Assembly (NCBI RefSeq): GCF_013141695.1
Contig: NZ_WHNY01000037.1
Coordinates: 45,716-109,715 of the forward strand
Length of the DNA stretch: 64,000 nucleotides
Origin: Paenibacillus plantarum
GTDB lineage: Bacteria > Bacillota > Bacilli > Paenibacillales > NBRC-103111
Direction of reading: 5' to 3'
The notes beneath the pieces were generated by a model. That model saw only the letters and a list, made by a program, of their open reading frames with translations, was not told the DNA's origin and did no database searches. The position numbers and the translations under genes are program-made. Position 1 is the stretch's first letter. Each line of letters opens with the position of its first letter. This document shows positions 27,460-36,265 of this stretch, in pieces.

Positions 27460-27494
27460 GCCATTGCCTTCGTTAGGTGGCACATCATTGTGCC
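27456..27494 (-). promoter_or_regulatory. first ANTAR-type two-hairpin antiterminator in nasA leader
   Basis: Hairpin 1: GGCAC[AAUGAU]GUGCC (27479-27494). Hairpin 2: AGGC[AAUGGC]GCCU (27456-27469). Both have hexaloops with A1 and G4, the known recognition pattern of ANTAR proteins. Hairpin 2 overlaps the 5' arm of terminator 1, so binding would prevent termination. The likely partner is the ANTAR protein encoded divergently at 27696. Confidence 0.78.
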
Positions 27495-27508
27495 GATTTC
27501 TTACCTTG

Positions 27509-27537
27509 ATTATACGACGCGTTTAAATACATGTCAA
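27509..27537 (-). promoter_or_regulatory. sigma-A promoter of nasA operon
   Basis: Perfect consensus on the minus strand: TTGACA (27532-27537), 17-base spacer, TATAAT (27509-27514). It leaves a leader of about 270 bases before the nasA start. Confidence 0.9.
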
Positions 27538-27548
27538 TAAACTTAACA
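27532..27548. promoter_or_regulatory. GlnR/TnrA-type nitrogen operator
   Basis: TGTCA-ATAAACT-TAACA matches TGTNA-N7-TNACA, the site of the nitrogen regulators GlnR and TnrA of bacilli. It overlaps the -35 of the nasA promoter and lies upstream of the divergent regulator gene. Confidence 0.75.
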
Positions 27549-27581
27549 CAAAAAAATTTATTAGAGAGCCGGAGTAGCATA

Positions 27582-27624
27582 TCGACAAATTTCAGGTGCG
27601 TATGCTATAGTATTGCCGTATAAT
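27582..27624 (+). promoter_or_regulatory. probable promoter of the ANTAR regulator gene
   Basis: TCGACA (27582-27587), 18-base spacer, TATAGT (27606-27611); a TATAAT at 27619-27624 lacks a good -35. The choice is uncertain. Confidence 0.35.
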
Positions 27625-27695
27625 AATACCAATTAAGCTCTAAACCTAACATGTACTTGTCATGAGTTGAAGTTATTCAAGATGGAGGTATTCCC

Positions 27696-28346
27696 ATGTT
27701 ACAATCATTCATTCTGGTCGACGAGTTCATGCCAACTCGCTCAGCTACCTCCTCTGAGCCCTCACATGCTGTTCGAACGGAAGACATGCAAGGAAAAGAA
27801 ATTTCACCTGATGAAATCATGAAGGATTTGGGTTTCCGCATTTATACTTCATCTAATATGAAAGAAATTTCCTTTATCATCCCTAAGGTCGATGCTGTAT
27901 TATTATCAGTAGGTCCTGAACAAGTCACAGATTGGCGTATACGGTTGCTCGCACAGCGAAGTCTCCCCATATTTTGGTGGTGTAATAAGCTAACTTTTCC
28001 TTCTAATGAATGTAAAATGGATGCGGGAATAGATGGGTTGATCGGTCCCACGATGAGCCCACTGGAAATTCATTGTGCGTTGATACTGGGTGTGAACCAT
28101 TATTTTCAACGAACCGAGTGGCATCAGGAGCGCGAACAACTGCTGTCCAAGCTTGAAGAACGTAAGTGGGTTGATCAGGCGAAGCGAATTTTATGCGAAA
28201 TCAAAGGTATCTCGGAAGCTGAGGCTTATGATTTCCTCCGTAAACAAGCTATGAATGAACGTAAGCGTATGGTCGACGTCGCAACCTCCATCGTCAAGGT
28301 ATATCAGATACTTCAGGATCAGAACAAAGGGGGCCGCAAACGATGA
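27696..28346 (+). CDS. ANTAR-domain transcription antitermination regulator (NasT/NasR-like)
   Basis: A 216-aa protein. Residues about 1-130 resemble a degenerate receiver-like domain (VDAVLLSVGPEQVTDWRIRLLAQRSLPIFWW) in which canonical phospho-Asp motifs are not obvious. Residues about 145-205 are an ANTAR domain (LLSKLEERKWVDQAKRILCEIKGISEAEAYDFLRKQAMNERKRMVDVATSIVKVY), an RNA-binding fold that stabilises two-hairpin antiterminators. GGAGG precedes the ATG. It is divergent from nasA, whose leader holds two such hairpin sets. Its stop overlaps the start of the TrpD2-like gene (ATGA), so the two are co-translated. Confidence 0.85.
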   Translation: MLQSFILVDEFMPTRSATSSEPSHAVRTEDMQGKEISPDEIMKDLGFRIYTSSNMKEISFIIPKVDAVLLSVGPEQVTDWRIRLLAQRSLPIFWWCNKLTFPSNECKMDAGIDGLIGPTMSPLEIHCALILGVNHYFQRTEWHQEREQLLSKLEERKWVDQAKRILCEIKGISEAEAYDFLRKQAMNERKRMVDVATSIVKVYQILQDQNKGGRKR

Positions 28347-29374
28347 TATCCTTATTAAAAGAAGTAGGCCGCGGTAAACGCGGAGCCAGAGACCTTTCCT
28401 ACGAAGAAGCGGCTCAAGCAGCCGAACTCATTCTTACCGGTGCAGCTACGCAAGCTCAGATTGGTGCTTTTCTTGTAGCTGAACGAATCAAGATGGAATC
28501 ACCAGATGAAATCAAAGCCTTTATTCATGCCTTACGACAACGCATTAGCACTTATCCTATGCCTGGAAGTATCGACTGTGCCGGTCCCTATGATGGTCGC
28601 ACACGCACATTTATCGCAACGTTACCAACTGCATTCGTACTTGCAGCCTGCGGAGTGCCGACAACCTTGCATGGCAGCCCAAGCATGCCGCCTAAATGGG
28701 GCATCACCTTGTCCGATGTGCTTACAGCTATGGGGGTAAATGCACTTGAAGCATCACGTGAAGCATTAGTTTCTGCTGCGGCGCGAACAGGCTTCTTATT
28801 TGCACCGACCGAAAGCTGGTGTGAACCGCTTGGCGAGCTGCGCGAAATTCGCAAAGAGCTCGGTTTGAGAACCGTGTTCAATACGGCGGAGAAGCTGCTG
28901 CGTTTTACAGAAGCTCCTTATATGGCGGTTGGCGTGTTTCATGGCACTGTTTTTGAGAAAATCACGAATTTGCTCATTGAATTAGGCGTTTCTCGCGGTA
29001 TTGTGGTGCAAGGTATGGAGGGTTCGGAGGATTTAGGTGTTGATAAACGAACAAGAACCTACCTCATCCAGGACGGGACAAGTGAGTTATTCATTGTAGA
29101 TCCGGAAATTTATGAGTTAATGGTTGAAGTCCCCGTAGTGGAATGGACCGCTGAACTGCAAGCAGAGACCACATTGTCTGTCCTTCGCGGCGACGCTGCA
29201 CTCCCTTATTTAAATATGGTACTGCTCAACAGTGCTGTCCGTTTATGGGTTTCCCAGAAAGCTGGCTCCATTGAAGAAGGCATCTATATGGCCCGTCATG
29301 CGATTGAGCAAGGTGCTGCACTTCAGAAGTACACAGAATGGACCGAAGCGATTAAACCTGTATCTGCCACATAA
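28343..29374 (+). CDS. TrpD2/YbiB-like glycosyltransferase family 3 protein
   Basis: A 343-aa homologue of anthranilate phosphoribosyltransferase. N-terminal helical bundle (LSYEEAAQAAELILTGAATQAQIGAFLVAERIKMESPDEI) and alpha/beta core (LPTAFVLAACGVPTTLHGSPSMPP, FNTAEKLLRFTEAP, RGIVVQGMEGSEDL) are clear. The PRPP-binding GTGGD motif of TrpD is replaced by CAGPYDGRTRTF, as in the TrpD2/YbiB group, members of which have been shown to bind nucleic acids rather than make tryptophan. It starts inside the end of the ANTAR regulator gene (4-base overlap), suggesting the two work together; a terminator follows. Confidence 0.78.
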   Translation: MISLLKEVGRGKRGARDLSYEEAAQAAELILTGAATQAQIGAFLVAERIKMESPDEIKAFIHALRQRISTYPMPGSIDCAGPYDGRTRTFIATLPTAFVLAACGVPTTLHGSPSMPPKWGITLSDVLTAMGVNALEASREALVSAAARTGFLFAPTESWCEPLGELREIRKELGLRTVFNTAEKLLRFTEAPYMAVGVFHGTVFEKITNLLIELGVSRGIVVQGMEGSEDLGVDKRTRTYLIQDGTSELFIVDPEIYELMVEVPVVEWTAELQAETTLSVLRGDAALPYLNMVLLNSAVRLWVSQKAGSIEEGIYMARHAIEQGAALQKYTEWTEAIKPVSAT

Positions 29375-29391
29375 GCCTCGTTGAAGCATAT

Positions 29392-29436
29392 AAACCAGTT
29401 AACATCCACTTTACGGGTGCTAACTGGTTTTTTTTA
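29392..29436 (+). terminator. terminator after the TrpD2-like gene
   Basis: Stem AACCAGTTA / TAACTGGTT with eight T following. Confidence 0.85.
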
Positions 29437-29455
29437 CAGGCTCAAGTTCTGCCTA

Positions 29456-29545
29456 ATTATTGCATTAACTGGAAAACGTACAGCTATTTACGCGAAGTTT
29501 TCTCGGAAATCGATTTAACTGTACAAAATCCATCTAATTGCCTGG
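29456..29545. repeat. second copy of AT-rich interspersed repeat
   Basis: Contains TACAGCTATTTACGCGAAG and TAACTGTACAAAATCCATCT; read in reverse complement it resembles segments of 20361-20498. No ORF. Confidence 0.45.
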
Positions 29546-29627
29546 AGCACGGAGCACAGGAGATTCACGATACTTCCATACGGCTAATTCACCAAACCAA
29601 TCTGACTCAGCACAATCCATAAAATGA

Positions 29628-29672
29628 ATAAAAGGACGTAATGAATGCTCACGCATCCGTTACGTCCTTTTC
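29628..29672. terminator. terminator after the CAP-domain gene
   Basis: Stem AAAGGACGTAA / TTACGTCCTTT; T-rich on both strands. Confidence 0.75.
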
Positions 29673-29678
29673 CAATGT

Positions 29679-30455
29679 CTATTTACCAATAAATTGTTGG
29701 GTAAACATTTTACCGCACGGCCCGCCATCTACAATGCCGATACCAATATGCGTGTAATCTTTGCTGAGTATATTCGCTTTATGTCCTGGAGAGTTCATTA
29801 GTGCTTCATGCGCCGCTTGAACACCTTGGTTACAAGCAATGTTCTCCCCTGCTGCATTGTACGTAATTCCGAATTTCTCCATCATATCGAATGGTGAACC
29901 ATACGTTGGTGAATCATGGGAGAAATATTTGTTATCCACCATATCTTGGCTTTTTAGACGAGCTGTTTTGGTCAACTCCGGATCAGCAGTAAGCGCAGCG
30001 AGACCAATAGCCGCTCGCTCTTTATTCACAAGATCCAGCATTTGCTGCTCTTCTACCGTTAATCCTGACGTTGAGGGAACCTGCGGTGCAGGTGTTGGAC
30101 TCGGTGTTTCCGGCGTCGGCGTCGGTGTTGGCACTGGCGTTGGTGTCGTCTTCTTGGGAATCTTCAAATTACCATAAGCCCAAAGAATGGATTGTAAGGT
30201 TTGATCGTCAACATTTCCCGTCACGGCCAAACCATATCTACTTTGAAACGCTTTAACCCCAGCTTGTGTTTGATTGCCATAATAGCCTGTAATCGGTCCC
30301 GAGTAGTAACCAAGAGATTTCAACATCCCTTGAACCGCGTATACATCAGGGCCTTTTGCACCTTTGCCATACGCAAATACAGTCGTTGTGGAAGCACTGA
30401 ACAGGACCACACAGATGAGGACTATCCAGATCAACCTCTTTTTGCCATGTAACAT
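29679..30455 (-). CDS. secreted CAP-domain (SCP-like) protein with peptidoglycan-binding domain
   Basis: A 258-aa YkwD-like protein. Residues 1-28 are a signal peptide ending FAYG. Residues about 33-90 are a PG_binding_1 domain (GPDVYAVQGMLKSLGYYSGPITGYYGNQTQAGVKAFQ). Then comes a Pro/Thr linker (about 103-128, PTPVPTPTPTPETPSPTP) and a CAP domain (about 138-258) with LDLVNKERAAIGLAAL, YFSHDSPTYGSPFDMM, GENIACNQ and HKANILSKDYTHIGIG. Such proteins occur in the spore coat or cell wall of bacilli with unknown activity. Confidence 0.9.
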   Translation of the reverse strand: MLHGKKRLIWIVLICVVLFSASTTTVFAYGKGAKGPDVYAVQGMLKSLGYYSGPITGYYGNQTQAGVKAFQSRYGLAVTGNVDDQTLQSILWAYGNLKIPKKTTPTPVPTPTPTPETPSPTPAPQVPSTSGLTVEEQQMLDLVNKERAAIGLAALTADPELTKTARLKSQDMVDNKYFSHDSPTYGSPFDMMEKFGITYNAAGENIACNQGVQAAHEALMNSPGHKANILSKDYTHIGIGIVDGGPCGKMFTQQFIGK

Positions 30456-30677
30456 GCGTTACGTTCACTTCCCGTCGTCTTCAGTATCTTCGTCACACGA
30501 TGGACGATAAGGGTAGCATTTCCTTCGAGGTGATCTTTTATCCAAATCATGAAAACTCTATCTACCTTATCCCTCATTTACATATATCAATCAGAAGATG
30601 GAATTCTACACCTAAGGGTTTTCTCCGACTGTAAACAGAGTTGAAACCATCCCCAGTGATGAAAGGGAGCGAGTCGT

Positions 30678-33600
30678 GTGACATGGTTTACGAAATGGGC
30701 TTTTAGTAACAAAGCAGCCGTCATTTTTTTGGTGATATTAATTTTAGGCACGGGGATCGGTAGTTATTTTAAATTGCCGATGGAATTTCTCCCAAGCGCA
30801 GATTTCCCGCAGATTAGTGTTACGGTCGTCGGCCAAGGCTACGATGCCAAATCCATGCTAGATAGTGCAACTACACCTATAGAGAAAGCTATGTCCAGTG
30901 TGCCTGGTAAGAAAGAAGTATTCTCCACATCATCCGACGGTTTCATGAAAGTTGATATGACATTTGATTCGGATATTAAAATGAAGGATGCACAAGCAAG
31001 CGTGCAAGAAGCGCTCTCCTCGATTGTTCTCCCTGCAGGGATGTCGAAGCCTTTCGTTATTCGATTAAATACCTCGATGATTCCACTCTCCTGGGTATCC
31101 CTGAACTTCAAAGATGGCATTACCAAGCAGAATGTCGAGCTAGCGCAGGAGAAAATTTTGCCTGAGTTTCAGAAAATCAGAGGGCTTGCTAGCGTAGCAC
31201 TTGGTGGCACATCCGTGTCTCAAGTGATTATTCACCCTGATAAAGAAAAGCTGGCCAATGCGAAATTGCCTGCTCAAGTGCTGATGGGTGTCCTTCAAGG
31301 TCAGAACGTGACTGTCAATGTCGGTGAAAGACCCATAGATGGCAAAACAAGTGCCATTAAGGTCGTTGGGAACCTGGACGATCTCGCTACGCTTACTAAT
31401 TTAACCGTAGCAACAGGCGTCAAGTTAAAAGATGTTGCGACTGTTGAAGTTTCTGCAAACAAAGATACACTGACGCGTATTAACGGCAAGGATTCCCTTA
31501 CCCTGGTAGTAACTAAGGATGCTAGCTCCAACGCGGTTGATATCTCTAAGGAAGTAGATAAAATCTCAGAAGATATCGCGACGAAATATCCAGGTGCTAC
31601 GGCAGAAGTGATTTACTCCACAGCTGAATCTGTCGTCACTTCCGTTAACAGTATGATGCGAGAAGTGCTGCTTGGCGCCTTATTTGCGACTATCGTGATT
31701 CTGATCTTCCTTCGAAATATTCGTTCTACGTTCATTACGATTGTTTCTATCCCTCTTTCACTTGGATTAACGTTGTTCTTGCTTTCCCAATCCGGTGTGA
31801 CACTGAATATCTTGACCCTTGGCGGGGTCGCCGTAGCTGTAGGGCGGCTCGTGGATGATAGTATCGTTGTTATCGAAAATATTTTCCGAAGAACCCAGAA
31901 GGCGGAGTTCTCCAAGGAATTAATCCTGGATGCAACGCGTGAGGTTGCTAGAGCGATTACCGCATCTACCTTAACAACCGTTGCCGTGTTCCTGCCGCTT
32001 GGACTTTTGAAAGGATCCTTGCAAGCGTTTCTGCTCCCTTTTGCCTTAACCGTAACGTATTCCTTGCTTTCCTCCTTGCTGGTTGCATTAACCGTCGTTC
32101 CTCTAATGAGCGCTTGGTTACTTCGCAGTACGAAATTAAAGGAACATAAAGAGTCGCAAGGTCTGCGAAGCATCTTATCCTGGAGCTTGAATCATAAGTT
32201 CATCTCCATTCTTGTTTCGCTTATTCTGTTTGGCGGTTCGATTGCCCTTTACTTCGCCATGCCAAAAGGTGCAGTCGCAGGTTCCACAGCAAGCCAATTG
32301 AGTGTCACGCTGTCCTACGCACCCGAAACTCCGATTTCTACTGTGCGAGAAAAAGCCATGGAGTTAGAAAAATTCATGCTCGAACAAAGTGAGCTTGATC
32401 ATCTTATTCTGCAACAAGGAAATACTGAAGATAATGCCAAATGGGGCAGCGTCGCGCCTCCAACAATTGCAACCTTCCAAGTATTCATGAAGAAAGATGT
32501 GGATACACAGCATTTTATCGACCAGGTCATCTCTCAAAAATCCAAATATCCGGACGCTGATTTGCAAGCAGGCGGCGGTGGCTTCGATGGCAGCAGCGGT
32601 TCCGCCATTACCGTTGATTTAACGGGAGATTCCGCTAAGAGTCTAGATCAAGCAGCTGCGGATGTCATTGCGGCAATTAAAGGTATTGAAGGCGTTGAGA
32701 AAGTGACGAGTAATCAAAATGTAACCAAACCTGGCTATTCGATCACAGTTGATCCTGCTCTGGCTAAACCCGAGGAAATTGCAGGTACCATTCGCTCCCT
32801 TATGAACCCAACACCCATTGGTTCCATGAAGCTGGAGAATAAAGAAATTCCTGTAGTGTTAGATGCTTTGATTAACCCATCGACGGTTTCCGACCTATCG
32901 AATATTCAAATTATGACAGCAGCGGGTCCAGCGGCATTGACCTCAGTTGCGAAGATCGAAAAAACAAATGAGTCCAACACGATTCTTCATAAGAATAGCC
33001 AACAATTCTTGCGTGTGACGGCACTCGTAGATTCAACTAAACTATCCAAAATCAACACAGAGATCACGAAAAACACCAAAGATCTCAAGCTTCCAGCCCA
33101 AGTTGCTTTAACCGTTGGCGGAGCTTCCGCTGAGCAATCCAGTGATTTTGCCGATTTGTTTATGACCATGGGTATTTCCATTGGTATCGTGCTCCTGATC
33201 ATGGTCATCACGTTTAAATCGTTCCGCGCACCGATCGCTAGCATGGTATCCCTGCCATTCGCGGCGGTGGGCGCCATTGTCGGGATGATGATCACGAAAA
33301 CATCCTTCGACGTTACGTCGATCTTCGGATTTTTGATGCTGATCGGAATCGTCGTCACGAATGCCATCGTCTTGATTGACCGTGTGAAGCAAAATGAAGA
33401 GCACATGACGATTCGTGAGTCCTTGCTTGAAGCCGCGGCTACACGGATGCGTCCGATCTTGATGACAGCCGTAGCTACCATTTGTGCGATGGTGCCGCTT
33501 GTCCTAGCCAAAGCTGAAGAAGGTAGCATCGTTTCCCGAGGCTTAGCTGTAGTCGTTATCGGCGGTCTGACTTCAGCAACGCTCTTCACGTTGATTATGG

Positions 33601-33683
33601 TCCCAACGGTATATGAGCTTCTGCATGCTAGAAAAGCAAAACGTCAAAGAAGACCATTTGAAACGGGTCGATCGTCGCGCTAA
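30678..33683 (+). CDS. RND-family efflux transporter (AcrB/SwrC type)
   Basis: A 1001-aa inner-membrane pump with two repeats, each of six transmembrane helices and a large external porter/docking loop. TM1 is at residues about 12-30 (VIFLVILILGTGIG); helices 2-6 at about 325-475 include the proton-relay helix (GVAVAVGRLVDDSIVVIENI), and the mirrored set is at about 825-985 (IGIVVTNAIVLIDRVK). In Gram-positives the closest known example is SwrC of B. subtilis, involved in lipopeptide (surfactin) self-resistance. Start is GTG at 30678 with GAAAGGGAG upstream. No adaptor gene is adjacent. Confidence 0.92.
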   Translation: MTWFTKWAFSNKAAVIFLVILILGTGIGSYFKLPMEFLPSADFPQISVTVVGQGYDAKSMLDSATTPIEKAMSSVPGKKEVFSTSSDGFMKVDMTFDSDIKMKDAQASVQEALSSIVLPAGMSKPFVIRLNTSMIPLSWVSLNFKDGITKQNVELAQEKILPEFQKIRGLASVALGGTSVSQVIIHPDKEKLANAKLPAQVLMGVLQGQNVTVNVGERPIDGKTSAIKVVGNLDDLATLTNLTVATGVKLKDVATVEVSANKDTLTRINGKDSLTLVVTKDASSNAVDISKEVDKISEDIATKYPGATAEVIYSTAESVVTSVNSMMREVLLGALFATIVILIFLRNIRSTFITIVSIPLSLGLTLFLLSQSGVTLNILTLGGVAVAVGRLVDDSIVVIENIFRRTQKAEFSKELILDATREVARAITASTLTTVAVFLPLGLLKGSLQAFLLPFALTVTYSLLSSLLVALTVVPLMSAWLLRSTKLKEHKESQGLRSILSWSLNHKFISILVSLILFGGSIALYFAMPKGAVAGSTASQLSVTLSYAPETPISTVREKAMELEKFMLEQSELDHLILQQGNTEDNAKWGSVAPPTIATFQVFMKKDVDTQHFIDQVISQKSKYPDADLQAGGGGFDGSSGSAITVDLTGDSAKSLDQAAADVIAAIKGIEGVEKVTSNQNVTKPGYSITVDPALAKPEEIAGTIRSLMNPTPIGSMKLENKEIPVVLDALINPSTVSDLSNIQIMTAAGPAALTSVAKIEKTNESNTILHKNSQQFLRVTALVDSTKLSKINTEITKNTKDLKLPAQVALTVGGASAEQSSDFADLFMTMGISIGIVLLIMVITFKSFRAPIASMVSLPFAAVGAIVGMMITKTSFDVTSIFGFLMLIGIVVTNAIVLIDRVKQNEEHMTIRESLLEAAATRMRPILMTAVATICAMVPLVLAKAEEGSIVSRGLAVVVIGGLTSATLFTLIMVPTVYELLHARKAKRQRRPFETGRSSR

Positions 33684-33694
33684 TGACAACAAAA

Positions 33695-33729
33695 AAGGCG
33701 AGTAAGCTGATAGTCAGCTTACTCGCCTT
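33695..33729. terminator. bidirectional terminator between RND and reductase genes
   Basis: Stem AAGGCGAGTAAGCTGA / TCAGCTTACTCGCCTT with loop TAG; A- and T-rich flanks. Confidence 0.85.
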
Positions 33730-33741
33730 ACCTAATTTCAA

Positions 33742-34896
33742 TTAATAAACGTCACGTTGGTAACGTCCTTGCTCTTGCAAGCCATTCAAATAGGCTTCAG
33801 CTTCTTCGCGGCTCAACTTGCCTTCTTTTTCAATAATGTCAATCAGGGTGTTGTGAACATCCTTCGCCATGTTTTGTTTATCGCCACACACGTAGAAGTA
33901 AGCTCCGCGCTCTAACCATGTGAATAGCTCCTGGCTATTCTCCTGCATTTTATTCTGGACATACACTTTCTGCGCCGAATCACGTGAGAAAGCTACATCT
34001 ATTTTGGTCAGTGCACCCGCCAGTTGATATTGCTCCAGCTCTTCCTGATACAGATAATCTGTCGCTGAATGCTGGTCACCAAAGAACAACCAGGCTTTGC
34101 CTGCCGCTTTGCTCACCGCACGCTCTTGAATAAAGGAACGGAATGGCGCAATTCCCGTACCAGGACCTACCATGATGATATCCTGCTCCGAGGACTCCGG
34201 AAGGTTAAAGTGTTTATTTATTTGAACAAAGACCGGAACGGTATCTCCTTCGTTCAGGCGCTCTGCGCACATCACGGAACATACACCTTTGCGCTCGCGA
34301 CCGTGCGTCACGTAGCGAACAGCACCGATCGTGAGGTGAACTTCCCCTGGATTAGCTGCAAAGCTGCTTGCAATGGAATATAAGCGTGGCGGCATTTTTC
34401 TTAATAAAGCGACAATTTCGTGCGCGGAAGCTTTCCAAGGTCCAAATTCACTTAGTAAGTCAAGCAAATCACGGCCGTCTGTATAAGCCTTCAGCTGCTC
34501 CGTATCTGCCACAAGTTGCTTCAAACCTTCATTATCGGAAAATTCAACAGCTTGCTGAACAATTTTCTTGGACAACAACGTAAGCTCGAAATGCTTCAAA
34601 AGAGCTTCCTTCAAAGGGAGCGTTTCGTTCTGTTTATTAATGACTACCGACGTGTCCGCATCCCAATTCATAACCTCAAGGATAGCAGCGACCAACTCAG
34701 GATCATTGTCAGGAACTACGCCTAAGCAATCGCCCGGCACATACGACAGGCCAGAGCCTTCGAGTGAAAGTTCAATATGGCGTGTTTCTTTGCTGGAACT
34801 TTCTCCGTTCAAATTAATATTTTTCAATACTTTCGCTTGAAATGGATTAGTTCTGGAAAACAAGGATGGTACTTTTTCGACATCAGTAACTTGCAT
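33742..34896 (-). CDS. CysJ-like NADPH flavin reductase lacking the flavodoxin domain
   Basis: A 384-aa protein covering only the FAD- and NADPH-binding part of the sulfite reductase flavoprotein/cytochrome P450 reductase family. FAD domain: RHIELSLEGSGLSYVPGD and PRLYSIASS with HLTIGAVRY, GVCSVMCAERL. NADPH domain: IIMVGPGTGIAPFRSFIQER, AWLFFGDQH, YFYVCGDKQNMAKDVH, ending RYQRDVY as in CysJ. The N-terminal FMN-flavodoxin domain of CysJ (about 200 aa) is absent, and no frameshifted piece precedes it. It could be an electron donor to nasC or another reductase nearby; inference only. Confidence 0.88.
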   Translation of the reverse strand: MQVTDVEKVPSLFSRTNPFQAKVLKNINLNGESSSKETRHIELSLEGSGLSYVPGDCLGVVPDNDPELVAAILEVMNWDADTSVVINKQNETLPLKEALLKHFELTLLSKKIVQQAVEFSDNEGLKQLVADTEQLKAYTDGRDLLDLLSEFGPWKASAHEIVALLRKMPPRLYSIASSFAANPGEVHLTIGAVRYVTHGRERKGVCSVMCAERLNEGDTVPVFVQINKHFNLPESSEQDIIMVGPGTGIAPFRSFIQERAVSKAAGKAWLFFGDQHSATDYLYQEELEQYQLAGALTKIDVAFSRDSAQKVYVQNKMQENSQELFTWLERGAYFYVCGDKQNMAKDVHNTLIDIIEKEGKLSREEAEAYLNGLQEQGRYQRDVY

Positions 34897-35297
34897 TTCT
34901 CTTCACCCCAGAAGAATTTTTATTATTTAGAATAGCACATGCCGCTCAACTTAGAAACGATTATTAATTAATCCTATTATGAATTTTTAACTTTTTCAAA
35001 AAAATTAAACAATTTGTCATGATAAATCATTAGCATCCTGATTTTTCGTTTAAAATAATTGCCCTACTTTACCATTAAACCCATGATTCATCTTATTATT
35101 CTTCAAAATGTATAAAATATAAAAAAAGAAGAAAATTACAGTCCCTAACAAGTCCGCTCCTTCTTTCATGGAAAGCATCGCAACTCGCATTCTTGCAAGA
35201 ACATTAACTGTTTCTTGCTAATCGCTGTGGTAAAATGACTATATCGATCTTTATGCTGAAAGAGGATATACATTAGAGAACCATTAGGCAAACATAT
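34897..35297. other. AT-rich divergent intergenic region
   Basis: About 400 bases between divergent genes. It must hold both promoters; T/A-rich tracts are seen but no convincing pair was pinned down. No ORF or tRNA. Confidence 0.4.
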
Positions 35298-36173
35298 ATG
35301 TTTTGCGAGCGAATTTCAGAGAAAAGAGGACGACTTGTGGACCCTACAGATTTGCCAATCGATATGATGATGCACGTGCCCGATTATCGACTCGAGCCGT
35401 TTCACCGGCATAGTATGTTGGAAATCGGCTGCTGCTTGAAGGGAGAAGGCATTTTTCATTTTGGCCATAAGAGCTATCCCATCAAGCCAGGTGATTTTTT
35501 CGTCGTGAATCCGGTCGAACCGCACCGCGCCCAATCCGATCCAGACCAGCCGGCGCAATTTCTGTTCGCATTCTTCGAACCTTCTATCTGGCTACACACC
35601 GATAAAGAGCTGCTGTTGCCATTCCTATATCGCCCAGAAGGATTCGAGAATCGCATTCCAGCTTCGCTGGTGTGCGCAACCGGCATGAAAGAAGCGTTTC
35701 TGACGATGTGGGACGAATTCAGCCGTAGAGAACCCGGTTTCTACTATATGCTCAAGGGCCATCTAATGAACGTCTGCGCCTCCCTCCTTCGTTACTACAA
35801 TCCTTCGCCAGACCGGCTAGAAGCGAGCAATGTTCTTAGCGCATACCGCACACTCAGGCCGGTTATTCAGTTCTTAGAGCAGAAATACCATGACGCACTC
35901 ACAGTAAACGATGTGTCTTCTTTGCTGCATCTGAGTCCCTCTCGCACGCAAGCCCTCTTTCGGGAAGCGGTTGGCATGGGCTTCGCCCAATATCTACGTT
36001 CTGTCCGTGTACATGCCGCGAAGAATCTCCTCATTCACACGTCACTGCCCGTGACGGAAATTTGCCAGCAAAGCGGCTTCCAGAGTCAGGCCGCCTTCTA
36101 TCGTGCATTTGAAGATCAAGTAGGGATGAAGCCTTCTGACTACCGCAACCTATTAAGTGGTATTTTCAGTTGA
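35298..36173 (+). CDS. AraC-family transcriptional regulator with cupin domain
   Basis: A 291-aa regulator. Residues about 25-110 are a cupin-type ligand domain (RLEPFHRHSMLEIGCCLKGEGIFHFGHKSYPIKPGDFFVVNPVEPHRAQ). Residues about 190-285 are two helix-turn-helices with the AraC signature (YRTLRPVIQFLEQKYHDALTVNDVSSLLHLSPSRTQALFRE, FQSQAAFYRAFEDQVGMKPSDYRN). It probably controls the adjacent ADP-ribosylglycohydrolase gene. The N-terminal ATG has only a weak ribosome site. Confidence 0.87.
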   Translation: MFCERISEKRGRLVDPTDLPIDMMMHVPDYRLEPFHRHSMLEIGCCLKGEGIFHFGHKSYPIKPGDFFVVNPVEPHRAQSDPDQPAQFLFAFFEPSIWLHTDKELLLPFLYRPEGFENRIPASLVCATGMKEAFLTMWDEFSRREPGFYYMLKGHLMNVCASLLRYYNPSPDRLEASNVLSAYRTLRPVIQFLEQKYHDALTVNDVSSLLHLSPSRTQALFREAVGMGFAQYLRSVRVHAAKNLLIHTSLPVTEICQQSGFQSQAAFYRAFEDQVGMKPSDYRNLLSGIFS

Positions 36174-36265
36174 AATCGAGAAGGTTTCAGTGCATTCTGG
36201 GAAGCGGTCCTCTCTTGCTATTCGTTATAATGAGAGCAAAACAACAATGGAGGCCGATTCCAACC

